The position numbers were made by a program, and so were the translations under genes. DNA of 64,000 bases from Virgibacillus subterraneus. GTDB taxonomy: Bacteria; Bacillota; Bacilli; Bacillales; Amphibacillaceae. The notes beneath the pieces were generated by a model that was not told the origin of the DNA, ran no database searches, and saw only the letters and a program-made list of their open reading frames with translations. Shown piece by piece: positions 1 through 8,697 of this stretch (position 1 is its first letter; every line of letters starts with the position of its first letter). The stretch is taken from contig NZ_FOEH01000001.1 of NCBI RefSeq assembly GCF_900110695.1, positions 992,001 to 1,056,000 on the forward strand, given 5' to 3'.

Positions 1-930
1 TCAGAAGGGATGACCTATAAATGTGCTGCAGCTGATTTGGATTTTGGTGGAGGAAAGGCTGTTATTATTGGTGATCCGAACGAGGCAAAATCAGCTGCAT
101 TGTTCCGAGCATTCGGCCAATATATAGATTCGTTGAATGGTCGTTTTTATACTGGCACAGACATGGGGACTACAATGGATGACTTTGTCCATACCATCAA
201 AGAAACCAATTTTATAAATGGTGTCCCTGAAGCATTTGGCGGAAGTGGTGACTCCTCGATCCCAACGGCTCAGGGTGTTATTTATGGTCTGAAGGCAACC
301 AACATGTTCCTGTCTGGAAGTGACAGTTTGGCCGGAAAATGCTACGCAATTCAAGGGCTGGGGAAAGTTGGCTTTAAGATTGCAGAACATTTACTGCAGG
401 CTGGTGCGGATATAGTAGTAACGGATATAAATAAAGAATTAATAGCTTTGATTGAACAAAAAGCTACGGGAACAAGCGGCACTGTAGAAGCTGTAGCAAA
501 TGACGAAATTTACAATATTGAAGCAGACTTTTTTGTACCGTGTGCGTTAGGCGGAATTATTAATGATTTTACAGTGGAGAAACTTCGTGTGCATGCAGTT
601 GTTGGGTCAGCGAATAATCAGCTGCGTGAAGCAAGGCATGGAAAAATCCTACATGACAAAGGGATTTTATATGCTCCTGATTATATTGTTAATGCAGGAG
701 GTCTTATTCAGGTTGCTGATGAGTTATATGGATCTAACAAAGAGCGTGTTTTGGCTAAAACAAAGGCTATCTATAACTCATTGGTTGAAATATACAAGGA
801 AGCGAATATGGAGTATATCACGACGGTGGAGGCAGCTAATCGAAAATGCGAAAAAAGACTTGAAGAACAGCGTCGTCGCAGTAACTTTTTTGCACGTAGC
901 AGACGACCGAAATGGAATATACGAGAGTAA
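1..930 (+). CDS. pdh: Phenylalanine dehydrogenase, 5'-truncated by the window edge
   Basis: Oxidatively deaminates L-phenylalanine to phenylpyruvate with NAD+ (Glu/Leu/Phe/Val dehydrogenase family). The frame is open from base 1, so the ATG at position 10 is internal and the true start lies upstream. Both family active-site lysines are visible, in MTYK and in [13 protein letters not shown], followed by the Rossmann motif QGLGKVG and the conserved stretch [18 protein letters not shown]. The C-terminal end ([10 protein letters not shown]...PKWNIRE) matches Bacillus PheDH rather than leucine dehydrogenase, which supports Phe specificity. It is followed 46 bases later by a 2-oxo acid dehydrogenase operon, so phenylpyruvate or a related keto acid would be the next substrate. 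The family is certain; substrate preference is inferred from sequence resemblance. Confidence 0.9.
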   Translation, partial: SEGMTYKCAAADLDFGGGKAVIIGDPNEAKSAALFRAFGQYIDSLNGRFYTGTDMGTTMDDFVHTIKETNFINGVPEAFGGSGDSSIPTAQGVIYGLKATNMFLSGSDSLAGKCYAIQGLGKVGFKIAEHLLQAGADIVVTDINKELIALIEQKATGTSGTVEAVANDEIYNIEADFFVPCALGGIINDFTVEKLRVHAVVGSANNQLREARHGKILHDKGILYAPDYIVNAGGLIQVADELYGSNKERVLAKTKAIYNSLVEIYKEANMEYITTVEAANRKCEKRLEEQRRRSNFFARSRRPKWNIRE

Positions 931-976
931 CACGGATATAAGTCAATTCAGATAAAAACTAAAAGGTGTGAAACAG

Positions 977-2038
977 ATGGAAGATAAATATCCACTTTTT
1001 CAAATAGTAGATACATCTGGAAATCTTGTTTCAGATGACTATGATATTACAGAGGAGCAGGCAAAGTCCTATTATTATCACATGCTCCGGATACGAATGT
1101 ATGATCAGAAAGGTATCGCACTTCAGCGTCAGGGAAGGATTGGGACATATGTGCCGTTTGAAGGACAGGAAGCTTCACAAGTTGGCAGTGCGCTGGCACT
1201 AAAGGCTAATGATTGGATGTTTCCGACATATCGTGACCATGGGGCGACACTGACGTTTGGTGCAGATATGGATATGATGCTGTTGCATTGGAATGGGCGG
1301 ATTGATGGATGTGTCCCTTCAAGGGTGAAAAATATTCTTCCGGCTGCGATACCGATTGCGACGCATATTCCGCATGCGGCTGGTGTCGCGATGGCTGAAA
1401 CGTATAAAGGAACAAAAAATGCTGCCATCGCTTATTTTGGTGACGGTGCAACCTCAGAGGGTGATTTTCACGAAGGGCTAAATATGGCAAGTGTCTTCAA
1501 GGCGCCAGCAGTTTTTTTTAATCAGAATAATGGATACGCTATCTCACTGCCAGTTTCAAAACAGATGAACTCAAAGACGATAGCACAAAAAGCAGCAAGC
1601 TATGGGATGTCTGGTATTCGGGTTGATGGCATGGATGTTTTTGCGGTAAATGAAGCGGTCAAAGAAGCACTAGATCGGGCCCGTAATGGTGAGGGGCCAA
1701 CATTAATTGAAGCTGTCACATGGCGGTTTGGTGCACATACGACAGCGGATGATCCGTCTAAATATCGTGATCAGGAGGAAAGTGATGCAAAGCGTGAGAA
1801 GCTTGATCCGGTAATGCGACTCGAACGATTCATGAAGAATCTAAACATGTGGGATGAACAGTGGGTTTCTTCTATTAAAAAAGAAATTCAGGTGGAACTG
1901 GATGATGCGATTGCCAGCATGGAGTCGCACGAAAAAGCGAGTCTTGACGACATGTTTGACTATGTATTTGAAGAACCGACTTGGACAATTGAAGAACAAA
2001 AGAAGGCATTCATGGCACAGAGGGGAGGTCAATTGTAA
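977..2038 (+). CDS. 2-oxo acid dehydrogenase E1 component, alpha subunit
   Basis: Thiamine-diphosphate-dependent E1 alpha subunit (353 aa) of a PDH/BCKDH-type complex, which decarboxylates a 2-oxo acid and acylates the E2 lipoyl group. The ThDP motif runs from GDGATSEGDFHEG (about residue 155) to the NQNNGYA end about 30 residues later. The ATG at 977 is preferred over an in-frame GTG at 968 because AAAGGTG lies about 8 bases upstream of the ATG and overlaps the GTG. The stop overlaps the E1 beta start by one base (TAATG), implying coupled translation. Being directly downstream of phenylalanine dehydrogenase, the likely substrates are aryl- or branched-chain pyruvates, but specificity cannot be read from the sequence. 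Confidence 0.9.
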   Translation: MEDKYPLFQIVDTSGNLVSDDYDITEEQAKSYYYHMLRIRMYDQKGIALQRQGRIGTYVPFEGQEASQVGSALALKANDWMFPTYRDHGATLTFGADMDMMLLHWNGRIDGCVPSRVKNILPAAIPIATHIPHAAGVAMAETYKGTKNAAIAYFGDGATSEGDFHEGLNMASVFKAPAVFFNQNNGYAISLPVSKQMNSKTIAQKAASYGMSGIRVDGMDVFAVNEAVKEALDRARNGEGPTLIEAVTWRFGAHTTADDPSKYRDQEESDAKREKLDPVMRLERFMKNLNMWDEQWVSSIKKEIQVELDDAIASMESHEKASLDDMFDYVFEEPTWTIEEQKKAFMAQRGGQL

Positions 2039-3021
2039 TGGAAACAAAATCCCTGACATTGATTCAAGCAATTAATGAAGGCATGAAAACAATGCTAACA
2101 GAAGATGAAAATACACTAATCTTAGGTGAGGATATTGGGAAAAATGGCGGTGTATTTCGGGCGACTGTTGATTTACAGGAAGAGTTCGGGGAAAAGCGTG
2201 TAATTGATACACCGTTAAGTGAGGCTGGATTTGTTGGCGGGGCAGTTGGTATGGCTCTCAATGGGTTACGTCCAATCGTGGAAATCCAGTTTCTTGGGTT
2301 TATTTACCCTGCATTTGAACAAATTGCCACACATGTAACACGGATAAGAACGCGTACGATGGGACATTACAGTATTCCTATGGTCATTCGTGCGCCATTT
2401 GGTGCTGGAGTCAGATCACCGGAAATACATTCAGATAGTGTGGAAGCACTTTTTACGCATTTACCTGGAATCAAGGTGGTTTGTCCATCCACTGCGTATG
2501 ATGCAAAAGGACTTTTAATTGCTTCTATCGAGGATCCGGATCCTGTTCTTTTTCTCGAGCCTATGCGATTGTACCGTGGTGAGCGAAATGATGTCCCTTC
2601 TGCAAAATACAGTATTGAACTTGGCAAAGGCGAACGTATTCAAGAGGGAGAGGATGTAACAGTTCTTGCCTGGGGAGCGATGATACCTGTTGCATTAAAA
2701 GCTGCCGAGCATATGAAGGAACAATCCGTATCGTGTGATGTAATTGATCTTCGGACATTGTATCCACTTGATAAAGACATAATAGCAGATTCAGTACAAA
2801 AAACAGGACGTGTCGTGATTGTGCATGAAGCACATGCAACAGGTGGTGTTGGCAGTGAAATCACCTCCGTCATTAACGATACAGCATTTTTATATTTGAA
2901 AGCACCGATTGAGCGAGTAACAGGGTTTGATGTACCTATCCCATTATTTTCTCTGGAAAATGAGTATCTTCCAACACCCGGTCGAGTCGCAAATGCCATT
3001 AATAAAGTAATAACGTTTTAG
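2038..3021 (+). CDS. 2-oxo acid dehydrogenase E1 component, beta subunit
   Basis: E1 beta subunit (327 aa), a transketolase-like pyrimidine-binding domain followed by the transketolase C-terminal domain. Conserved family stretches include LGEDIGKNGGVFRAT, IDTPLSEAGFVG and the C-terminal HEAHATGGVGSEI. It pairs with the alpha subunit in an alpha2beta2 ThDP enzyme. The start overlaps the upstream stop by one base. Length is normal for the family. The whole E1-E2-E3 set is contiguous with gaps of 0 to 12 bases, so it is one transcription unit and a self-sufficient complex rather than an orphan subunit. Confidence 0.92.
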   Translation: METKSLTLIQAINEGMKTMLTEDENTLILGEDIGKNGGVFRATVDLQEEFGEKRVIDTPLSEAGFVGGAVGMALNGLRPIVEIQFLGFIYPAFEQIATHVTRIRTRTMGHYSIPMVIRAPFGAGVRSPEIHSDSVEALFTHLPGIKVVCPSTAYDAKGLLIASIEDPDPVLFLEPMRLYRGERNDVPSAKYSIELGKGERIQEGEDVTVLAWGAMIPVALKAAEHMKEQSVSCDVIDLRTLYPLDKDIIADSVQKTGRVVIVHEAHATGGVGSEITSVINDTAFLYLKAPIERVTGFDVPIPLFSLENEYLPTPGRVANAINKVITF

Positions 3022-3033
3022 GGAGGTGAAATC

Positions 3034-4173
3034 ATGATCGAGGTGAAGTTCCACGATATTGGTGAAGGGATGAATGAGGGGGAAATCATTCATTATTTTG
3101 TGAATGTGGGTGATGAGGTGAAGGTTGATCAGCCCCTTGTCGAATTGCAAACCGATAAAATGGTCGCCGAAATTCCATCCCCCGCTTCAGGCAAAGTTAA
3201 TGCAATTCATTTTGAGGCAGGTGAAGTAGTGACGGTGGGGACGAATATCATCGAGATTGATGACGGTAAAAAAGTGTCCCAGGAAAAAACGAATGAGCCT
3301 GTGCCAAACAAATATAATCGTGTGCTAGCTGCCCCTTTTACGAGAAAAATTGCACGCGATAACGATGTAGATATTGAACAAATAACTGGTACAGGGCCAG
3401 GAGGAAGAGTGACGGAGAAAGATGTTTTTACAGCTATCGAAGGGGACGTAGAGCCGATAGCGGAAAAAGCTGCAGCACCTGAGTCAGACATTATCCCTTA
3501 TATTGGAATGCGAAAACAAATCGGCGATAAACTAACCGAATCTATCACAACGATTCCACATGTCACACATTTTGATGAGGCAGATTTAACGAATGTAATG
3601 GAGTTTCGGAAAGAACTAAAGCAGAAAGGCGAATCTATTTCGGTAGTGGCCTTTTTTCTGAAAGCACTCACTATTGCACTAAAAGAACATCGGATTTTTA
3701 ATGCGCGACTGAATGAGGAAGAAAATGTCATTCTTCTAGCAAAGAGATATCATATTGGACTTGCGACAAACACAAATAAAGGATTAGTCGCACCTGTTCT
3801 TCGTGATGTTGATAAAAAAACAATTCGTGAAATTAATACCGAAATGAAGGCGTTAACGAAAAAGGCACAGGACGGAAAGCTAACATCAGATGAAATGAAG
3901 CACGGTACATTTACGGTCAGTAATGTTGGTCCACTTGGCGGAACAGGAGCAACACCGATTATCATTCAGCCGCAAACTGCGATTATGGCATTTCACAAAA
4001 CAAAAAAAACACCAGTTGTACGTGATGATGATGAAATTGCCATCCGCCAGATGATGACAATGTCACTATCCTTTGATCATCGTGTGGCTGATGGAGTAAT
4101 GTCGGTTGAATTTACCAATCGGTTCATCGAGTTGATGGAAGAACCGAAAAAGCTATTATTGGAGTTGGTATAA
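3034..4173 (+). CDS. 2-oxo acid dehydrogenase E2 component (dihydrolipoyl acyltransferase)
   Basis: E2 core acyltransferase, 379 aa, with the usual order: one lipoyl domain (residues 1-80, lipoylated Lys42 in QTDKMVAE), a peripheral subunit-binding domain (about 97-132, AAPFTRKIARDNDVD), and the catalytic domain ending in SFDHRVADG with catalytic His349. A single lipoyl domain is typical of BCKDH-like and Gram-positive PDH complexes. A strong ribosome site (GGGAGGTGA) precedes the ATG. The active-site motif reads HRVADG where HRVVDG is more common, a mild substitution not expected to abolish activity. The acyl product could be a branched-chain or arylacetyl-CoA; the sequence does not decide. 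Confidence 0.92.
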   Translation: MIEVKFHDIGEGMNEGEIIHYFVNVGDEVKVDQPLVELQTDKMVAEIPSPASGKVNAIHFEAGEVVTVGTNIIEIDDGKKVSQEKTNEPVPNKYNRVLAAPFTRKIARDNDVDIEQITGTGPGGRVTEKDVFTAIEGDVEPIAEKAAAPESDIIPYIGMRKQIGDKLTESITTIPHVTHFDEADLTNVMEFRKELKQKGESISVVAFFLKALTIALKEHRIFNARLNEEENVILLAKRYHIGLATNTNKGLVAPVLRDVDKKTIREINTEMKALTKKAQDGKLTSDEMKHGTFTVSNVGPLGGTGATPIIIQPQTAIMAFHKTKKTPVVRDDDEIAIRQMMTMSLSFDHRVADGVMSVEFTNRFIELMEEPKKLLLELV

Positions 4174-5589
4174 ATGGTCGTTGGCGAATTCGCTGAAAAG
4201 CGTGACCTTATTATTATCGGTGGAGGCCCCGGTGGATATCAGGCTGCCATTCGTGCTGCCCAACTTGGAAAATCCGTAACGCTAATTGAAAAAGGTTTAC
4301 TTGGTGGCGTTTGCTTGAACCGAGGGTGTATTCCTTCCAAAGTTTTTACGCATGCAGCCAAGAAGATGGATTCCCTTTCTGTAATGGATAATATGGGGAT
4401 TAAAACTACTGATCCGATGATAGATTTTGTTCAGTTAAGAAATTATAAAAATCAAGTTGTCGATCGTTTGCGCAGTGGTGTCGAAGGACTTATGGAGGCA
4501 AATAAAATTGAAGTAATTTGTGGCGAAGCAAATTTTACCGCTGAAAATAAGATTGGTGTTGCAAATGGGCATCAATTTGATGTATATGAATTTTCTCAGG
4601 CAATCGTTGCAACAGGGAGTATGCCAGATTGGGATGTTCGAGATCATGAACGTGTTTTGCTACCTGAGACAGTATATCAGATTGATGAGATACCTGAATC
4701 GCTTGTTGTTTATGGAAGTGACTATATCGCTTTAGAGGTCGCGTTCAGTTTTAACAAGCTAGGCTGCAATGTAAAGCTATATCACCACGATACTGAATTT
4801 CCGTTTAACGAAACGATTAACCGTGAACTGAGTCGCATTTTGAAAAAGACTAAAATCAAGGTGAATAGCGGGCATAAACTAGATTTCGTGGAACCGGCTT
4901 CTAATGAGGTTGAGATTCAATTCTCAAAAGAAGATAAGGTAGAGAAAGAAACAGCTTCACATATTTATATATCTACTAAACAGAAGCCAAACATCAATAA
5001 CATGGGGGTTGAACGGATAGGAATTACATTAAAGGAAAATGGATTCATTAAAACAGATTACACTACGCAAACTACTCTAGCCAATGTTTTTGCTGTTGGT
5101 GATGTCTCAGGGGGACCCTTTAGCGCGGTGAAGGCAATTAAAGAAGGAAAGGTTGCTGCTGAAACGATTGCCGGGATGAAGAGTGAGGTAGATTTAACAC
5201 TCACCCCAACCGTGGTACATAGCATACCACCGATAGCTGCTGTGGGGTTAACGGAACTTGAAGCACGCAATGCAGGACATTCCGTGATTACGAGCAATTT
5301 CTCAATAAGCGGAAATAGCTATGCAATGATCTCAGGTGAGAAGGAAGGTATTGTGACAATTGTAAAAGATGCAGAAACAGATCTTTTACTCGGTATCCAT
5401 ATGATTGGTTCTGGTGCAGTAGAGTTAATCAGTACAGGGGTGACAGCACTTGAGATGGTTGCACGGGAAGAGGATTTAAAATTTCCTTCGTATCCCCATC
5501 CAAGTATAAATGAAGGACTTTTGGAAGCGATAGAGGGACTGACTGACATGGCCATACACGTTCCACCAAAAAACAAAAAACACCTATGA
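4174..5589 (+). CDS. Dihydrolipoyl dehydrogenase (E3)
   Basis: FAD-dependent E3, 471 aa, which reoxidises dihydrolipoamide and reduces NAD+. FAD-binding GGGPGGYQAA lies at the N terminus, the redox disulfide is Cys47/Cys52 in GGVCLNRGCIPS, a second FAD contact is in VFAVGDVSGG, and the catalytic His442-Glu447 pair lies in YPHPSINE. The ATG immediately follows the E2 stop. This is a complex-dedicated E3, so the operon does not depend on the housekeeping enzyme. The residue two before the catalytic His is Tyr where many E3s have His; the catalytic His itself is retained. The next gene is separated by a structured 141-bp repeat. Confidence 0.92.
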   Translation: MVVGEFAEKRDLIIIGGGPGGYQAAIRAAQLGKSVTLIEKGLLGGVCLNRGCIPSKVFTHAAKKMDSLSVMDNMGIKTTDPMIDFVQLRNYKNQVVDRLRSGVEGLMEANKIEVICGEANFTAENKIGVANGHQFDVYEFSQAIVATGSMPDWDVRDHERVLLPETVYQIDEIPESLVVYGSDYIALEVAFSFNKLGCNVKLYHHDTEFPFNETINRELSRILKKTKIKVNSGHKLDFVEPASNEVEIQFSKEDKVEKETASHIYISTKQKPNINNMGVERIGITLKENGFIKTDYTTQTTLANVFAVGDVSGGPFSAVKAIKEGKVAAETIAGMKSEVDLTLTPTVVHSIPPIAAVGLTELEARNAGHSVITSNFSISGNSYAMISGEKEGIVTIVKDAETDLLLGIHMIGSGAVELISTGVTALEMVAREEDLKFPSYPHPSINEGLLEAIEGLTDMAIHVPPKNKKHL

Positions 5590-5623
5590 AATGAACTTCG
5601 GTAATAAAATTATAAAATAGGTA

Positions 5624-5764
5624 GTTCAAAAAGCCAACAAATGATAACAGGTGAATCTCTTTGTTACTCGGTTTTTTCAGTCCTCACGTATTAAGGGCAT
5701 ACGTTTCGGTCTTCAAAACCAGCGTGTCTCAATCTTCTTGTTTCTGATTTGTTACTTTTTGAAC
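5624..5764. repeat. MITE-like element with 18-bp terminal inverted repeats
   Basis: The ends read GTTCAAAAAGCCAACAAAT (5624-5642) and ATTTGTTACTTTTTGAAC (5747-5764), near-perfect inverted repeats about 18 bp long with two mismatches. No coding capacity is visible inside. It fills the whole gap between the E3 gene and the nhaC start and would form a long hairpin in the read-through transcript. No clear target-site duplication is visible. It may be a non-autonomous mobile element or an RNA-stability/attenuation hairpin. Confidence 0.6.
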
Positions 5765-5787
5765 ACACAAATAAAGGGGATTTTCAT

Positions 5788-7218
5788 ATGTATCGAATAA
5801 AAGCAGTTCTGAGACCGTCATTAAGTGAAGCGATTAGTCTTACGATTGCAGTGTTATTGATTATTAGCATGGGAATTATTGTGTTTGAGGCGGCCCCGCA
5901 CATTCCGCTTGTCATTGCACTTCTGCTTTTAATGGTGTATGGGTTGTCAAAGCGGATATCATATCGCACTTTGGAGGATGGAATTACCGAAGGCGCTAAA
6001 TCTGGTATGGGAGCAGTATTTCTCTTTTTCTTTATCGGAATATTAATTGCTTCTTGGATGTTGGGTGGTACAATCCCTACATTGATATATGCGGGCTTTG
6101 AACTGGTAACACCGAACTTCTTTTTTGCTATTGTGTTTATCGTTACAGGAATTGTCGGTATTTTTGTGGGAAGTTCATTAACAACTGTTGCAACTGTGGG
6201 TGTTGCTTTTATCGGTATTGCTTCTGCTGTTGATGTTTCCCTCGCAATCGTGGCTGGTGCTATTGTGTCTGGTGCATTTTTCGGTGATAAAATGTCACCG
6301 TTATCCGATACAACTAACATGGCATCATCAACATTGAAGGTTGATTTGTTTGAACATATTCGAAACATGTCATGGACAACGATACCGGTATTTTTAATTA
6401 CACTTATCATTTTTGCCCTTATTTCCCCGGAGATAACTGCTGCCAATTTTAGTCAAATGGAAACTTTCCAACAGGGGCTGTTCGATACAGGTCTTGTTAA
6501 ATGGTATAACGGATTAATCCCATTGCTTGTTTTGTTGATTCTTTCGATTATGAAAGTTCCAGCATTATTGACGCTTGCAGCGGGTTCAATTAGTGCAATT
6601 GCATTATCTTATGTAAACGGATTCACTCCGCTTAGCGATTTACTAGGGTTGTTATTTGGTGGATATGTTTCCGAAACGGGCATTGAAGCGATAGATTCGT
6701 TGCTGACACGAGGCGGATTAAACAGCATGATGTTCACCATTGGGCTAGTGCTACTCGCGTTAAGTATGGGTGGTTTATTATTTAAACTTGGAATTGTTCC
6801 GAGGTTACTGGAGTCAATTGAGCATTTATTAAGAAAAGTAGGATCTGTTATCGCAGCATCAGCTTTTACAGCGATTGGAATTAACGTACTTATTGGTGAA
6901 CAATACTTATCGATTCTGCTAACTGGCGAGTCTTATAGTTCACAATATAACAAAGTAGGGCTAGCGAATAAGAATCTATCAAGAGTAGCTGAAGATGCAG
7001 GAACTGTTGTAAACCCGCTTGTACCTTGGAGTGTTTGTGGTGTGTTCATTTCTGGTGTTCTCGGTGTGTCGACATTGGCGTATTTACCGTTTGCATTCTT
7101 CTGCCTGCTATCGCCAATTTTGACAATTATATTCGGATTTACTGGTAAAACGTTAACTTTTATTGAAAAAGATCCTGGCAATGAAACAGTGCCTTCTGTT
7201 ACCGGAATCAACAACTAG
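5788..7218 (+). CDS. NhaC-family Na+/H+ antiporter-like membrane transporter
   Basis: Polytopic membrane protein, 476 aa, about 11-12 hydrophobic segments, with the NhaC family signature GDKMSPLSDTTNMASSTL near residues 165-185. The start is taken at the ATG at 5788 (AAAGGGGA 7 bases upstream); a TTG 39 bases earlier lies inside the inverted-repeat element and has no ribosome site. The family includes Na+/H+ antiporters and metabolite/ion antiporters such as Bacillus MleN. Because it sits inside an aromatic catabolic operon, with 14 bases to hpaG1, a role in sodium-coupled movement of an aromatic acid or amino acid is an attractive inference, but plain pH/Na+ homeostasis is not excluded. Confidence 0.8.
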   Translation: MYRIKAVLRPSLSEAISLTIAVLLIISMGIIVFEAAPHIPLVIALLLLMVYGLSKRISYRTLEDGITEGAKSGMGAVFLFFFIGILIASWMLGGTIPTLIYAGFELVTPNFFFAIVFIVTGIVGIFVGSSLTTVATVGVAFIGIASAVDVSLAIVAGAIVSGAFFGDKMSPLSDTTNMASSTLKVDLFEHIRNMSWTTIPVFLITLIIFALISPEITAANFSQMETFQQGLFDTGLVKWYNGLIPLLVLLILSIMKVPALLTLAAGSISAIALSYVNGFTPLSDLLGLLFGGYVSETGIEAIDSLLTRGGLNSMMFTIGLVLLALSMGGLLFKLGIVPRLLESIEHLLRKVGSVIAASAFTAIGINVLIGEQYLSILLTGESYSSQYNKVGLANKNLSRVAEDAGTVVNPLVPWSVCGVFISGVLGVSTLAYLPFAFFCLLSPILTIIFGFTGKTLTFIEKDPGNETVPSVTGINN

Positions 7219-7232
7219 TAAGGAGGACATTC

Positions 7233-7925
7233 ATGTATACTGCTAAATTAAAGCAAGTCTATTTCAAGGGTACCATTTATGGTGTGCTTTTCAATTTTCA
7301 GGGACAACTTGAGGCAATAGGTAAAGCGTTACAAGAGAAGCCATATAATGAGCCCCCAAAACGACCAGTATTATATATTAAACCGCGAAATACGCTTAAC
7401 AGTCATCGCAAGCCAGTAGTAATTCCTAAAGGAGAGTCTGAAATTCAAGTAGGCGCTGCGCTCGGGGTTGTTCTTGGAAAAAATGCTACAAATGTATCAG
7501 TAAAAGATGCGTTGGATTATGTTGATGGTTATACTGCGGTGAACGATGTTAGTATTCCGCATTATAATTTTTACCGGCCAAATATTAAAAATAAAGTACG
7601 TGATGGGTTTTGTCCTGTTGCTCCAATGATTGTAAAGCGCACTGGGGTAGCCAATCCAGACCAATTACAAATCCTTGTTTATGTGAATGGCGAATTGGTT
7701 CAGGAAAATAACACGAAAAACCTTGTACGATCGGTGGCGCAGCTTGTGTCCGATGTAAGCGAATTTATGACGTTGCGTAAAGGTGACATGTTGCTTGTCG
7801 GTGTCCCGGAAGAAGCGCCACTCGCCAAGGCAGGCGATGAAGTACGGATTGAAATTGATGGTGTCGGTGTTTTGGAAAATAACATCATAAATGAAAAGGA
7901 TACATTCACTGGAGGTGATTCATGA
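7233..7925 (+). CDS. hpaG1: HpaG N-terminal-half homologue (fumarylacetoacetate hydrolase family)
   Basis: FAH-family protein, 230 aa, resembling the N-terminal half of enterobacterial HpaG, the isomerase/decarboxylase of 4-hydroxyphenylacetate (homoprotocatechuate) degradation. Recognisable stretches are FYRPNIKNKVRDGFCP and IKPRNT. The paired glutamates that bind the metal in FAH enzymes are replaced (VGAALGVV where the partner gene has ECELAVV), just as in the HpaG N-terminal domain, so this subunit probably lacks the canonical metal site. It starts with ATG behind AAGGAGG and overlaps the following gene by 1-4 bases, consistent with forming a complex with it. Confidence 0.82.
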   Translation: MYTAKLKQVYFKGTIYGVLFNFQGQLEAIGKALQEKPYNEPPKRPVLYIKPRNTLNSHRKPVVIPKGESEIQVGAALGVVLGKNATNVSVKDALDYVDGYTAVNDVSIPHYNFYRPNIKNKVRDGFCPVAPMIVKRTGVANPDQLQILVYVNGELVQENNTKNLVRSVAQLVSDVSEFMTLRKGDMLLVGVPEEAPLAKAGDEVRIEIDGVGVLENNIINEKDTFTGGDS

Positions 7926-8680
7926 TGAGGCATGCACGCGTTGCTTGTTTCGGTTCGGTACATGACGCAGTTGAAATAGATGGAAGGCTGAAACTCACGG
8001 ATGGACGCGTAGTTAAACCAGCGGATGTCGTCTGGCTCCCGCCGATTCAGCCGGAAACGATCTTTGCACTTGGACTAAATTATGCGGACCATGCTAACGA
8101 AATCAGTTTTAAGGCTCCAAATGAACCATTAGTTTTTTTAAAAGGGCCTAACGCACTTGTTGGACATAATGGGCAATCACGTCGTCCGGTTGATGCGACG
8201 CACATGCATTATGAATGCGAGCTTGCTGTCGTCATAAGCGAAACTGCCAGAAATATAAGTTATGACGATGCGTATGATTATGTCGCAGGATATACCATCG
8301 CAAATGATTATGTGATTAGGGATTATCTCGAAAACTATTATCGCCCAAATCTAGCAGCGAAAAACAGAGATGATTTGACGCCAATTGGGCCTTATTTCGT
8401 TGACAAAGATGATATTTCGTATCCGATGCAGTTGGGTTTGCGAACGTATGTAAATGGTGAATTAAAACAAGAAGGTTCAACGAGGGATATGGTGTTTGAT
8501 ATTCCGTATTTAATTGAATATCTGAGCAGTTTCATGACTCTAAACGAAAGTGATGTTATTTTGACCGGAACGCCAAAGGGTACTGTTCACGTTTACGAAG
8601 GTGATGAAGTTGTGACGGAAATTGAGGGCATCGGTGCTCTGAAAAATACAATTGTTGGTGATAGTGTTTTTGCTAGATGA
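7922..8680 (+). CDS. hpaG2: HpaG C-terminal-half homologue: 5-oxopent-3-ene-1,2,5-tricarboxylate decarboxylase / 2-hydroxyhepta-2,4-diene-1,7-dioate isomerase
   Basis: FAH-family protein, 252 aa, matching the C-terminal half of HpaG: ALGLNYADHA, MHYECELAVV with the metal-binding glutamates, NDYVIRDYLENYYRPN and LTGTPKG. It carries the intact metal site and so is the likely catalytic partner of the upstream gene. Two adjacent ATGs (7922 and 7925) are possible; the second has the better spacing to GGAGGTGA. It overlaps hpaF's upstream region. Reaction: decarboxylation/isomerisation in the lower homoprotocatechuate meta-cleavage pathway. Confidence 0.85.
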   Translation: MMRHARVACFGSVHDAVEIDGRLKLTDGRVVKPADVVWLPPIQPETIFALGLNYADHANEISFKAPNEPLVFLKGPNALVGHNGQSRRPVDATHMHYECELAVVISETARNISYDDAYDYVAGYTIANDYVIRDYLENYYRPNLAAKNRDDLTPIGPYFVDKDDISYPMQLGLRTYVNGELKQEGSTRDMVFDIPYLIEYLSSFMTLNESDVILTGTPKGTVHVYEGDEVVTEIEGIGALKNTIVGDSVFAR

Positions 8681-8697
8681 AGGAGGTGGTTCATGAG

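Noticed and set aside
5624-5764. Considered as a riboswitch or T-box leader of nhaC
   Set aside because: No T-box or known aptamer motif seen; the terminal inverted repeats explain the structure better.
5749-5787. TTG-initiated N-terminal extension of nhaC
   Set aside because: Lies inside the inverted-repeat element and has no ribosome site; AAAGGGGA precedes ATG 5788.
5784-6446. 220-codon open frame on the minus strand over nhaC
   Set aside because: Antisense shadow of the hydrophobic antiporter gene; no ribosome site and no family resemblance.
8677-8697. Earlier in-frame start for hpaF (MKEVVHE)
   Set aside because: It would hide the catalytic N-terminal proline; the ATG at 8698 has the well-placed ribosome site.
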